From: AC-37 sp036389105
Lineage (GTDB): Bacteria > Actinomycetota > Thermoleophilia > Solirubrobacterales > Thermoleophilaceae
NCBI GenBank assembly: GCA_036389105.1
Contig: DASVQK010000146.1
Location: 1-8,980 of the forward strand
Reading direction: 5' to 3'
DNA length: 8,980 nucleotides
The notes below the pieces were generated by a model. It saw only the letters and a program-made list of their open reading frames with translations, searched no databases and was not told the DNA's origin. Both the position numbers and the translations under genes were made by a program. Every line of letters begins with the position of its first letter. Position 1 is the first letter of the stretch. Below, piece by piece: positions 1 through 6,134 of this stretch.

Positions 1-299
1 CGCGGAAGACCGAGGTGGAGGACCGCGCCGACGGCTGCCGCTTCGTGCTGCCGGGCCCCGGGGTCACCGTGCGGGGCGAGGCGACCGTCGCGCCCGGCCA
101 GACCGTCGGCTGGGTGTACTCCGACCCCGACGGCGGCGAGCACAACACGCTCAACTGCTCGATCTCCCGTATGACGCTGTCGGTCGAGCGCTCAGACGGC
201 GCGGCGCGCGAGCTGGTCACCGCGCACGGCGCCGCCTACGAGATCGGCATGCGCGAGACCGACCACGGCGTGCCCATCCAGCCGTACCCGGACCCGTGA
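1..299 (+). CDS. C-terminal end of a conserved actinobacterial protein, beta-rich, function unknown (5' end outside window)
   Basis: The reading frame is open from base 3 to the TGA at 297-299 and gives 98 residues. An in-frame GTG at base 15 exists, but the frame is open to the left edge and no ribosome binding site precedes that GTG, so I read this as the tail of a longer gene. Alternating hydrophobic and polar residues suggest beta strands, and there are no membrane segments. Recognisable stretches are a GWVYSDPDGGEH turn, then NCSISRMTL, and a conserved-looking end with YEIGMRE, DHG and PIQPYPD. I recall similar endings in uncharacterised actinobacterial proteins. A lipocalin-like CrtC/AttH-type fold is possible, but too little is present to claim it. 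The gene converges on the peroxiredoxin, with 70 bp between the stop codons. Confidence 0.6.
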   Translation, partial: RKTEVEDRADGCRFVLPGPGVTVRGEATVAPGQTVGWVYSDPDGGEHNTLNCSISRMTLSVERSDGAARELVTAHGAAYEIGMRETDHGVPIQPYPDP

Positions 300-369
300 C
301 GACCACCGGGGGCGGACGGCCGTGTGAGGACCATGCGCCCAACGGCAGCAAGGCCGTCGAGGACGAGCT
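300..369. other. Convergent intergenic spacer, no convincing terminator
   Basis: These 70 bp separate the stop codons of two converging genes. A 7-bp inverted repeat (GACGGCC at 315-321, GGCCGTC at 352-358) is present, but its 30-nt loop is too long for a standard intrinsic terminator. A 4-bp CGTC/GACG pair at 355-365 is also weak. No T-run is visible on either strand, and I see no small gene. Confidence 0.5.
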
Positions 370-954
370 CTAGCCGCCGAGCCAGTCGAGGGCCGCTTGC
401 GCGCTCCCGTCCGGCGGGAAGACGGGGTACTGCACGTGCTCCACGGCGCCGTCCCGCACGAAGAGGGTCAGCCGCTTGAGGAACGTATGGCCGGCGGCCT
501 CGAAGGTCGGGAGCTCCAGCGCACGCGTCAAGAGGAGCTCCGAATCCGAGAGGAGGGGATAGGGGAGCTGCAGGCGCTCGACGGCCTCCGCCTGCCGCGC
601 CGGCGTCTGTGACGAGAGCCCGACCACGCGCGCGCCGAGCGCCGCGAAGCGGCCATGCCGGTCGCGGATGGCGCACGCCTGCGGCGTGCAGCCGCGCGCG
701 CCGGGGATCGCGTCCCAGGCCGCGTCCCCGCCGGGCGACTGCTCGCCGGGACGCCCCATCGCGGGATACGCGAAGACCACGGTTCGACCCTCGAGCGCCG
801 CGAGGTCCACGACGGAGCCATCGGTGGCGGGGAGGGCGAGCGAGGGGAGCGACCGCCCCGGCAGGTGGCGAGCCGCGCCGTCGTCCTCCGGCACTGGCAG
901 GTCGGCCGGGAGCGAGCTCAGGTCCTTGGGCACGACGTGTGATGACTTATGCAC
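370..954 (-). CDS. Peroxiredoxin of the AhpC/TSA superfamily, BCP/PrxQ-like
   Basis: The protein has 194 residues and a thioredoxin-like redoxin fold. Peroxiredoxins of this kind reduce hydrogen peroxide and organic hydroperoxides using a peroxidatic cysteine, which is then recycled by thioredoxin. The chain begins with a polar region and reaches the redoxin core at about residue 33 (LPSLALP, then LAALEGRTVVFAYP). C89 and C94 in GCTPQAC have the five-residue spacing of the Cys45/Cys50 pair of E. coli BCP, so C89 is the probable peroxidatic and C94 the resolving cysteine. The usual PxxxTxxC spacing is altered: about 20 residues, including GRPGEQSPGG, lie between the YP at 63-64 and the PGARGC, and the Thr is absent. 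There is no signal peptide, so it is probably cytoplasmic. The start is uncertain: GTG at 954 gives this length, and GTG at 933 (residue 8) would also fit. Neither has a clear ribosome binding site. The secreted-protein gene lies 32 bp upstream on the same strand, so co-transcription is possible. Confidence 0.88.
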   Translation of the reverse strand: MHKSSHVVPKDLSSLPADLPVPEDDGAARHLPGRSLPSLALPATDGSVVDLAALEGRTVVFAYPAMGRPGEQSPGGDAAWDAIPGARGCTPQACAIRDRHGRFAALGARVVGLSSQTPARQAEAVERLQLPYPLLSDSELLLTRALELPTFEAAGHTFLKRLTLFVRDGAVEHVQYPVFPPDGSAQAALDWLGG

Positions 955-986
955 GCTATAGCGAGCTTAAGTCACCGCAGAGCGAC
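955..986 (-). other. Short same-strand spacer with an AT-rich patch before the peroxiredoxin
   Basis: This 32-bp gap lies between the stop codon of the secreted-protein gene and the peroxiredoxin start. Read on the minus strand it contains TAAGCT (969-964) followed 9 nt later by the GTG at 954, and TATAGC directly abutting that GTG. Either could be a -10 element, and the patch is AT-rich for this DNA. Spacing is not ideal for a leaderless start and no -35 hexamer is evident, so a dedicated promoter is only a possibility. Confidence 0.3.
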
Positions 987-2039
987 TCAGCGCGGCATCC
1001 GCTTCAGCAGCCGCCGCGCCCGCTCGAACGACGCCTTGCGCTTGACCACCGCCAGGAAGGCGACGCGCCTGTCGGCCACGCCGATCAGGAAGACCTGGTG
1101 GTGCTCGCGCTTGGCCAGCGCGCGCGTCCCCCGCCCGAGCCGGAGCGTGCGGTGGTGGCCCAGCCGCCTGGCCGCCTTTCGCGCCGGTCCGCCGGTGCGG
1201 ATGCCGCGCGTGTCGAACGGCTCGGCGTCGGTGTAGACGAACACGGCGCGGCCCTTCGGCCCCTTCCGGTCGAACCCGGCCACCACCCGCCCGCCGCCGG
1301 TCATGCAGTAGGTCACGTAGCGCAGGCTCTCGGCGCTGGCCGGCCCGAGCTGGCTGCGCACCCTGGAGCGGCGCGCGCCCAGCCTGATCCCGGCGATGCC
1401 GCGCCTCACGTGCCCGCCCGGAACGCGGCAGTGGCTGAGCCCCGACGTGCCCGCCCCGCCCGGCCCGCCGCCCGCGCGCGGGTCGTGCTCCTTGGCCTTG
1501 GCCACGCAGCTCGGGTCCGCCGGCACGTTGTTGTCCGACTGGATGCCCCCGCGGCCGTTCCCGAAGAACGGCCTGTACTGCGACGGGAAGCCAGGCAGGG
1601 CCGTCGGGTCGCCGCTCTGCCCGTTGAACGAGAAGTTCTCCACGTACACGCCGCCGATGCCCCGCGCCTTGTCGAAGAAGTAGCTGCCGTCCCAGGCGTA
1701 GGTCTGGGTCCGCTGGTTGTCCTGGATCACCGACCCGACCCAGTGGTCGCGCTGGAAGTAGAAGCACTTGGGGCTCGCGGCGGCAACCCGCGCCGGCTCC
1801 TGGGAGAGGAAGTCCACGACCCCCAGCTCGGTCGCGTTCTGGTGGCGCTTGTCGTACTCGACGCAGAACGGGTCGGCCTCCGGCTGAGGGAAGTCGGTGC
1901 CGGTCCCGAGCTGCTGGAGCGTGCAGGCGAACGGGTTCTTGCCGTCGTAGCCGATCACGCCGCTCGCGGCTCCGGCGGAGTGGGGGGCCAACGTGGCGAG
2001 CAGGGCCGTCGCGAACCCCGTCGCGATCGCGCGGCGCAT
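987..2039 (-). CDS. Secreted protein of unknown function, two-part architecture
   Basis: The ATG at 2039-2037 gives 350 residues. The N-terminus is a typical Sec signal peptide: MRRAIAT, a hydrophobic core to about residue 18, and likely AXA cleavage near residues 23-26 (SAGAASG). The mature N-terminal part (about 27-180) is aromatic-rich, with landmarks GYDGKNPFACTLQQ, DPFCVEYDK, GVVDFLS, CFYFQRDHW, WDGSYFFDKARGIGGVYVENF and PGFPSQYRPFFG. Its cysteines are C39, C59, C92 and C178. A Gly-rich linker at 189-200 leads to a basic C-terminal part with C204 and C245 (GIAGIRLG, YVTYCMTGGGRV, RAVFVYTDAEPFDTRGIRTG), ending in an Arg/Lys-rich helix. Six cysteines in an exported protein suggest disulfides. 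I recognise it as a conserved actinobacterial type but know no function, and no catalytic motif is evident. The frame stays open upstream across the opposite strand of the GMC gene, but the signal peptide and promoter element fix this start. It is divergent from the Tat/GMC unit. Confidence 0.85.
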   Translation of the reverse strand: MRRAIATGFATALLATLAPHSAGAASGVIGYDGKNPFACTLQQLGTGTDFPQPEADPFCVEYDKRHQNATELGVVDFLSQEPARVAAASPKCFYFQRDHWVGSVIQDNQRTQTYAWDGSYFFDKARGIGGVYVENFSFNGQSGDPTALPGFPSQYRPFFGNGRGGIQSDNNVPADPSCVAKAKEHDPRAGGGPGGAGTSGLSHCRVPGGHVRRGIAGIRLGARRSRVRSQLGPASAESLRYVTYCMTGGGRVVAGFDRKGPKGRAVFVYTDAEPFDTRGIRTGGPARKAARRLGHHRTLRLGRGTRALAKREHHQVFLIGVADRRVAFLAVVKRKASFERARRLLKRMPR

Positions 2040-2045
2040 GCGCCC

Positions 2046-2051
2046 AGGATA
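2046..2051 (-). promoter_or_regulatory. -10-like element TATCCT for leaderless transcription of the secreted-protein gene
   Basis: Read on the minus strand, TATCCT (2051-2046) matches the TANNNT pattern and is followed by exactly 6 nt before the ATG at 2039. That spacing would put the transcription start on the A of the start codon. No purine-rich Shine-Dalgarno sequence fits in the gap, and no good -35 hexamer is seen at 16-18 bp. Leaderless genes with this layout are common in Actinobacteria; applying it here is an inference. Confidence 0.55.
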
Positions 2052-2072
2052 CCCCCGCGGCCCCGCCCGCCG

Positions 2073-2085
2073 CGCCTGCAAGGCG
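2073..2085. promoter_or_regulatory. Small inverted repeat midway in the divergent spacer, possible shared operator
   Basis: CGCCT (2073-2077) and AGGCG (2081-2085) form a perfect 5-bp inverted repeat around GCA. Its centre at 2079 is 40 bp from the minus-strand start at 2039 and 42 bp from the plus-strand start at 2121, so it sits almost symmetrically between two divergent genes. A regulator bound here could affect both. The arms are short and GC-rich, so chance is a real alternative. Confidence 0.25.
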
Positions 2086-2108
2086 GCCCGGCGTGCCCCC
2101 GGCTCAGG

Positions 2109-2114
2109 TAGTTT
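2109..2114 (+). promoter_or_regulatory. -10-like element TAGTTT for leaderless transcription of the Tat-protein gene
   Basis: TAGTTT fits TANNNT and is followed by 6 nt (2115-2120) and then the GTG start at 2121. No Shine-Dalgarno sequence is present. The geometry mirrors the -10-like element on the opposite strand, so each gene of the divergent pair would have its transcription start at its start codon. The element also supports GTG 2121 as the true start. Confidence 0.55.
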
Positions 2115-2120
2115 CAGCAC

Positions 2121-2768
2121 GTGCGCCCGCTGTACGACGAGCTGTCGCGTAGGGACTTCATCCAGCGCGTGGGAGTGCTCGGCGCCGGGGCGTTCGTGGC
2201 GTCGGCGCTGCCGCTGGCCGAGCGGATGATCGCGGCCGATCCGGCGCTGGCGGCGGTGTCGCTCGACGACGCCACGCTCCAGGCGTTCGCCGACACCCTC
2301 ATCCCGGGCCGCAAGGCCGCGAAGACCGACCTGGGCGACGAGATCCATCCGCTGGCCATCGCCGGCGTGGACGGCGCTCCGGGCGCGGTCGAGGCCGACG
2401 CGCTGCGCGTGTTCCACGACCCGCTGATCGGCTTCCAGGCGCTGGCGGGCCCGTTCCTGACCGATCTCTCGCTGCGCTCGCTCCAGCAGGGCAACCCGTC
2501 GTTCCTGGCGCTCAGCTTCGAGCAGCGCACCCGGGTGTGCCTCACGGCCCTCGACTTCGCCAACGGCGACCGCGTGCTGTACGAGGCCGCCGCGGCCGTG
2601 CCGTTCGCGGCGTTCTGCGCCGCGGTGGAGCACCCGATCGGCACCAGCCAGAACGCCTCCGGCTACCGCGTGATGGGCTACCCAGGCGCGGCGCCCAACG
2701 GCTACTACGGCTTCAGCTACCGGCGCAAGCTGTCGCGGGAGCGCACCAGGAAGGGCTACCTGTCGTGA
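2121..2768 (+). CDS. Tat-signal protein, DUF5987 / gluconate 2-dehydrogenase subunit 3-like, small partner of the GMC enzyme
   Basis: The protein has 215 residues with a GTG start. Residues 9-14 read SRRDFI, a good twin-arginine motif, followed by a hydrophobic stretch (about 17-33), so export in folded form is expected. The segment LQAFADTLIPG (53-63) resembles the signature at the start of gluconate-2-dehydrogenase subunit 3-type domains. A helical middle and an unusual Gly/Tyr-rich end (about 181-200) precede a basic tail. In characterised membrane gluconate and fructose dehydrogenases, a Tat-bearing small subunit accompanies a GMC flavoprotein and helps its export or maturation. Here the GMC gene starts 12 bp downstream, which strongly suggests one operon and complex. 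I place it near DUF5987 from memory of such pairs in Actinobacteria; the exact family is less certain than the role as GMC partner. It has no heme-binding CxxCH motif. Confidence 0.8.
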   Translation: MRPLYDELSRRDFIQRVGVLGAGAFVASALPLAERMIAADPALAAVSLDDATLQAFADTLIPGRKAAKTDLGDEIHPLAIAGVDGAPGAVEADALRVFHDPLIGFQALAGPFLTDLSLRSLQQGNPSFLALSFEQRTRVCLTALDFANGDRVLYEAAAAVPFAAFCAAVEHPIGTSQNASGYRVMGYPGAAPNGYYGFSYRRKLSRERTRKGYLS

Positions 2769-2780
2769 GCGGGGCGACCG

Positions 2781-4535
2781 ATGGCTGAGCGCGTCGACGT
2801 CTGCATCGTCGGATCCGGCTTCGGCGGCGCGATCTCCGCCTGGCGGCTGTCGGAGCTCTACCGCGCGGCCGGCGTGGACCCCAAGAACATCCTCGTGCTG
2901 GAGCGCGGCCGCCGCTACAAGCACACCCAGTTCAAGCAGTCGATGGGCATCGGCCACCTGTCCGACGTCTACAACCTGACGCAGTCGAGCGGCGGCCCGG
3001 GCACGCTCCTGGCGTCCGGGCCCCAGGGAACCCAGGTGGTGACCGCCAACGCCGTGGGAGGCGGCTCCAACCTCTACCTGGCGGCCTCGATCCGCTCGCC
3101 CAGCGAGGTGTTCGAGCGCCGCGACCACCGCCTGGACGACGGCGTCGACCGCCGGATGTGGCCCGCTCAGATCTCGCGCAGGACGCTCAACCCGTTCTAC
3201 GCGCGCGTGGAGCGCGGCCTGCGGGTGAACCGCCCGAGCTGGGACCGGGTGTCGAAGTCGGGCGGCCTGTGGGCCGCCACGCTGCACGCGGCCGGACACA
3301 CGTGCGACCGCGTGCCACTGGCCATCGACCCGGGGCGCTGCGTGGAGGCCAAGTGGTGCCACACCGGCTGCGTGTTCGGCGCGAAGAACACCCTGAACAC
3401 CAACTACCTGGCCTCGGCCGAGCGGGCGGGCGTGCGCGTGCGGCCCAACCGCCAGGTGGAGTCGGTCCGGCGCTCGACCGCCGACGGCTACCGCTACGTG
3501 GTCACCGCCTCGTTCATGGACAACGAGGGCGACAACCCCAGCCGCGCGCCGAACGGGCAGAGCGAGGAGATCGAGTGCAAGGTGCTGATCATGGCCGCGG
3601 GCGCGATGGGCACCACGCCGATCCTGATGCGCTCGCGGTCCAACCTGCCGTCGCTGTCGGACCAGCTCGGCCGTCACCTGGGCACCAACGGCGACCACGT
3701 GGCCGCCATCGAGTACGACCCGGCCAAGGTGCGCAGCCTGCTCAAGCTGCCCGGCTACGGGCAGTTCCACAAGGGCAAGCCGATCACCACGATGACCTAC
3801 GACTTCTGGGTCGGCCGGAAGGGCCACCGGTTCGACGGCACGCGCTTCACGCTCCAGGAGATCTTCCTGTCGAGCCTGACCAACTTCCTCTACGACGACG
3901 GCCGCGACCCCGCCGGCGAGCCGTCCTGGTGGGGCCTCCAGAAAAAGCAGGCAATCGCCCACTGGAACGACAGGATCGAGCTCCTGGCCATGGTCGAGGA
4001 CACCCACGACGGCACGTTCATCTCACCGCCGCCGTCCGGCGACGCCGCGGCGCCCAACGCGGGCCCGGTCAAGGTCGGCATCTTCTCCTACGAGCTGTCC
4101 GAGCAGTCCGTGCGCGTGCGCGAGCTGGCCGACAAGGCCATGAAGCAGGTGGCCGAGCGAAACGGCCTCGGCCGCTTCATGAAGCTGACCGAGACGCGCG
4201 GCGTGTACTGCGCGCACCCGCTGGGCGGCTGCCGGATGGCGGACTCGAAGGACCTGGGCGTGGTGGATCACCGCGGCGAGGCCTTCGACAACGAGGGCCT
4301 GTTCTGCATCGACTCCTCCGCCATCCCCACCTCGCTCGGGGTCAACCCGTCGCTCACGATCTCGGCCGTGTCCGAGCGCTCGGTGGACGCGCTCACGGCG
4401 CGCGGCCAGGAGCTGGGCCTGCCCGCCCGCCCGGCGGGCTTCAGGCACCACGCGCCCGGCGTGCACGTGGGCGAGCGCGTCGTGCCGAAGCGGCGCCCGG
4501 CGCGCCGTCGCAAGAAATCTGGCCGAGGGGGTTAA
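2781..4535 (+). CDS. GMC-family FAD-dependent oxidoreductase, cholesterol-oxidase-like
   Basis: The protein has 584 residues. GMC enzymes oxidise alcohols or sugars with FAD, passing electrons to oxygen or an acceptor. The N-terminus is a dinucleotide-binding fold: VCIVGSGFGG (7-16) with E41 at the end of the second strand (VLERG). The FAD-contact segment NAVGGGSNLY spans 90-99, and a second FAD-associated stretch VLIMAAGAMGTT lies at 268-279. The C-terminal catalytic region carries HPLGGC (479-484) and GVNPSLTI (520-527). By alignment from memory with cholesterol oxidase, H479 matches His447 and N522 matches Asn485. C187, C193 and C197 lie just before GAKNTLNTNYL. The tail from about 566 is strongly basic (KRRPARRRKK). 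No signal peptide is visible; export may rely on the Tat partner encoded 12 bp upstream. The ATG at 2781 sits just before the FAD motif, leaving no room for a leader. The substrate cannot be told, and steroid oxidation is not proven. Confidence 0.92.
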   Translation: MAERVDVCIVGSGFGGAISAWRLSELYRAAGVDPKNILVLERGRRYKHTQFKQSMGIGHLSDVYNLTQSSGGPGTLLASGPQGTQVVTANAVGGGSNLYLAASIRSPSEVFERRDHRLDDGVDRRMWPAQISRRTLNPFYARVERGLRVNRPSWDRVSKSGGLWAATLHAAGHTCDRVPLAIDPGRCVEAKWCHTGCVFGAKNTLNTNYLASAERAGVRVRPNRQVESVRRSTADGYRYVVTASFMDNEGDNPSRAPNGQSEEIECKVLIMAAGAMGTTPILMRSRSNLPSLSDQLGRHLGTNGDHVAAIEYDPAKVRSLLKLPGYGQFHKGKPITTMTYDFWVGRKGHRFDGTRFTLQEIFLSSLTNFLYDDGRDPAGEPSWWGLQKKQAIAHWNDRIELLAMVEDTHDGTFISPPPSGDAAAPNAGPVKVGIFSYELSEQSVRVRELADKAMKQVAERNGLGRFMKLTETRGVYCAHPLGGCRMADSKDLGVVDHRGEAFDNEGLFCIDSSAIPTSLGVNPSLTISAVSERSVDALTARGQELGLPARPAGFRHHAPGVHVGERVVPKRRPARRRKKSGRGG

Positions 4536-4568
4536 GTAGGGCCCACCAGCCGCCGATACCGGGATGCA
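4536..4568 (+). other. Short spacer before the TIG/TSP3 protein gene, with a weak start signal
   Basis: These 33 bp separate the GMC stop from the next start. GGGA at 4561-4564 could be a weak Shine-Dalgarno site. TACCGG at 4557-4562 stands 6 nt before the ATG, where leaderless genes of this window have TANNNT, but it lacks the final T. No terminator hairpin is seen, so read-through from the GMC gene is likely. Confidence 0.35.
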
Positions 4569-6101
4569 ATGACCCGGCGTCTCCTGCTCCTCGTCTCGCT
4601 CTGCGCTTGCCTCGTCCTCGGTCTCACGGCCGACGCCGGCGCGCGCCTGCGCCTGCTGCACCCGGAGGTCGACCTCGCCCATCCGAAGGCCCTCTTCAAG
4701 GCCGGCAAGGCCAAGAAGAAGAAGAAGGCCGGCCCGTCGATCACCTCGATCGCGCCGATGCAGGCCAAGGTCGGCGAGAAGCTGACGATCGTCGGCAAGG
4801 GCTTCCTGCCCGGCAAGACCAGCGTCTACTTCCTGCGCTCGGGCGGCGGCGTCGTCATCGCCAAGCCCGACACCACCGGCAAGACCCGTCTGGTGGTCAC
4901 GATCCCCGACACGGTGATCCCGCTGCTGCGCGCCGCCGGCGCGGACGCCGCGCCCACCCGCTTCCAGGTCCGCATCCTCGCCAAGCGCTTCGGCAAGGCC
5001 ACCAAGAAGGACCGCTCGCCGGTGATCTACCCGTCCAGCTCCACCGCCACCACGACGGGCGGGGACAGCGGCGGCGGCCAGACCGCGCCGGTCGACGGCG
5101 ACTGCGACAACGACGGCGTCAAGAACGGCGTCGAGACTGACGACGACAACGACCTGATCGCGGACACCGAGGAGGTCGGCAAGACCCACACCGACCCCTG
5201 CTCGGCCGACACCGACGCCGACGGCGTCAGCGACGGCTACGAGTACCAGTCGGCCGTGGACATGAACAACACCTCTCCCTTCGGAGTGCCGGATGCCGCG
5301 CTGCCCTACCCGGGCAAGAAGCCGTGGCCGAACCCGCTCGACCCCAAGGACACGGACGTCGACCACGACGGCGACGGCCTGACCATGGCCGACGAGTACC
5401 AGCTCTGGACGTACTACGGCGCGCACTCGCTGCCGCTGAACTACAGCGACGGCAAGCAGCGCAGCGTCAGCGTCGTCGCCCCGAGCGACCCGGTGCTCGA
5501 CTACATGGACGGCGACAAGTTCCCTGCCTTCAACCTCGGCGTGCTCTCGGATGACGAGCGCGACGCGGACGGCGACAAGCTGGGCAACTGGGACGAGCGC
5601 TACGGCCGCATGGTGCAGAAGTGGTGGGACGCGCGGTTCGACGGCTCCAACGGCAGGCCGGTCGAGACGGCCTACGTCGAGACCTTCCCCGGCGTCAGCA
5701 TGGTCGACCCCGACTCCGACGGCGACGGCGTGCTCGACGGCGCCGACGACCAGGACCACGACGGCCTGAGCAACGGCTTCGAGGTCTCGCGCCCCTGGTC
5801 CTGGATCTACACCTACGTGTCCTCCGGCCACAGCGGCCCGGCCCCCGAGGATTACCAGAACTACGTGGACGGCGAGCCGGGCCCGCTCCCGGTCGGCGTC
5901 GGCCCCAACCCCTGGGCCCGCACCCAGCCGTACAACCCCTGCAAGCCGCTCTTCTCGAAGACCTGCCACCTGCACCCGCCCTTCGGCTACTACGGCCAGG
6001 ACGAGGACTGGGTCGGCCCGGATCCCGCCTGGGCGGGCCCGCAGCCGGCGGCTCCGTGGCTGTTCGACGCGAACGACTACCACTACTCCGGCGGCGAGTA
6101 A
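4569..6101 (+). CDS. Secreted protein with an IPT/TIG domain and thrombospondin type 3-like calcium-binding repeats
   Basis: The protein has 510 residues. Residues 1-25 are a signal peptide (MTRRLLLLVSLCACLVLG, likely cleavage near ADAGA). A Lys-rich linker (about 44-53) precedes an IPT/TIG immunoglobulin-like domain at about 57-137, recognisable from PSITSIAPMQAKVGEKLTIVGKGF and a later RFQVRILAKRF. After a Ser/Thr/Gly linker (155-172) come Asp-rich motifs of the thrombospondin type 3 kind: DCDNDGVKNG at 178-187, DTDADGVSDG at 214-223, DVDHDGDGL at 263-271, DADGDKLGNWDE at 332-343 and DPDSDGDGVLDG at 380-391 running on through DQDHDGLSNG. Such Dx[DN]xDG motifs bind calcium and stiffen extracellular proteins. 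The last 70 residues are rich in Pro, Trp and Tyr with C458 and C466. No LPXTG sorting signal or C-terminal membrane helix is seen, so it is probably released or loosely cell-wall bound. The role may be adhesion or structural; no enzyme motif is visible. It follows the GMC gene by 33 bp and may share its transcript. Confidence 0.87.
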   Translation: MTRRLLLLVSLCACLVLGLTADAGARLRLLHPEVDLAHPKALFKAGKAKKKKKAGPSITSIAPMQAKVGEKLTIVGKGFLPGKTSVYFLRSGGGVVIAKPDTTGKTRLVVTIPDTVIPLLRAAGADAAPTRFQVRILAKRFGKATKKDRSPVIYPSSSTATTTGGDSGGGQTAPVDGDCDNDGVKNGVETDDDNDLIADTEEVGKTHTDPCSADTDADGVSDGYEYQSAVDMNNTSPFGVPDAALPYPGKKPWPNPLDPKDTDVDHDGDGLTMADEYQLWTYYGAHSLPLNYSDGKQRSVSVVAPSDPVLDYMDGDKFPAFNLGVLSDDERDADGDKLGNWDERYGRMVQKWWDARFDGSNGRPVETAYVETFPGVSMVDPDSDGDGVLDGADDQDHDGLSNGFEVSRPWSWIYTYVSSGHSGPAPEDYQNYVDGEPGPLPVGVGPNPWARTQPYNPCKPLFSKTCHLHPPFGYYGQDEDWVGPDPAWAGPQPAAPWLFDANDYHYSGGE

Positions 6102-6115
6102 GCCGTCACACAACG

Positions 6116-6132
6116 GGCGCGGTTAACGTGCC
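6116..6132 (+). terminator. GC-rich hairpin after the TIG/TSP3 gene, candidate terminator
   Basis: GGCGCG (6116-6121) pairs with CGTGCC (6127-6132) around a 5-nt GTTAA loop: six pairs including one G-U. It begins 14 nt after the TAA at 6099-6101. There is no T-run behind it, so it is not a classical intrinsic terminator, though high-GC Actinobacteria often lack one. It would separate the Tat/GMC/TSP3 unit from the membrane protein/SDR pair. Confidence 0.35.
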
Positions 6133-6134
6133 AA

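Noticed and set aside
315..358. GACGGCC/GGCCGTC inverted repeat as a terminator
   Set aside because: The 30-nt loop is too long, there is no T-run, and 7-bp GC-only repeats are expected by chance here.
609..2111. A 500-residue plus-strand open frame opposite the peroxiredoxin and secreted-protein genes
   Set aside because: The product is Arg/Pro/Ala-rich, and the minus strand holds recognisable genes with active-site and signal-peptide features.
2040..4007. A minus-strand frame that would extend the secreted protein upstream to 1006 residues
   Set aside because: It runs antisense to the Tat/GMC genes, is low-complexity and rich in Ala, Val, Arg and Gly, and the signal peptide and promoter element place the real start at 2039.
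2781..4535. Naming the GMC enzyme as cholesterol oxidase
   Set aside because: The catalytic HPLGGC and GVNP motifs are shared by many GMC enzymes, and no substrate-specific feature could be verified.
3158..5140. A 660-residue plus-strand open frame in a second frame over the GMC and TIG/TSP3 genes
   Set aside because: It is Arg/Gly/Ala/Pro-rich without motifs and crosses two genes with clear domains; typical shadow in high-GC DNA.
5097..5786. The Asp-rich motifs considered as EF-hand or dockerin domains
   Set aside because: The DxDxDG motifs lack the regular flanking helices and paired 12-residue loop spacing of EF-hands, and there is no two-fold dockerin duplication; thrombospondin type 3-like fits better.
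4023..6113. A 696-residue minus-strand open frame opposite the GMC end and the TIG/TSP3 gene
   Set aside because: Its Val/Ala/Arg/Gly-rich product has no domain, and it mirrors the third-position GC bias of well-supported plus-strand genes.
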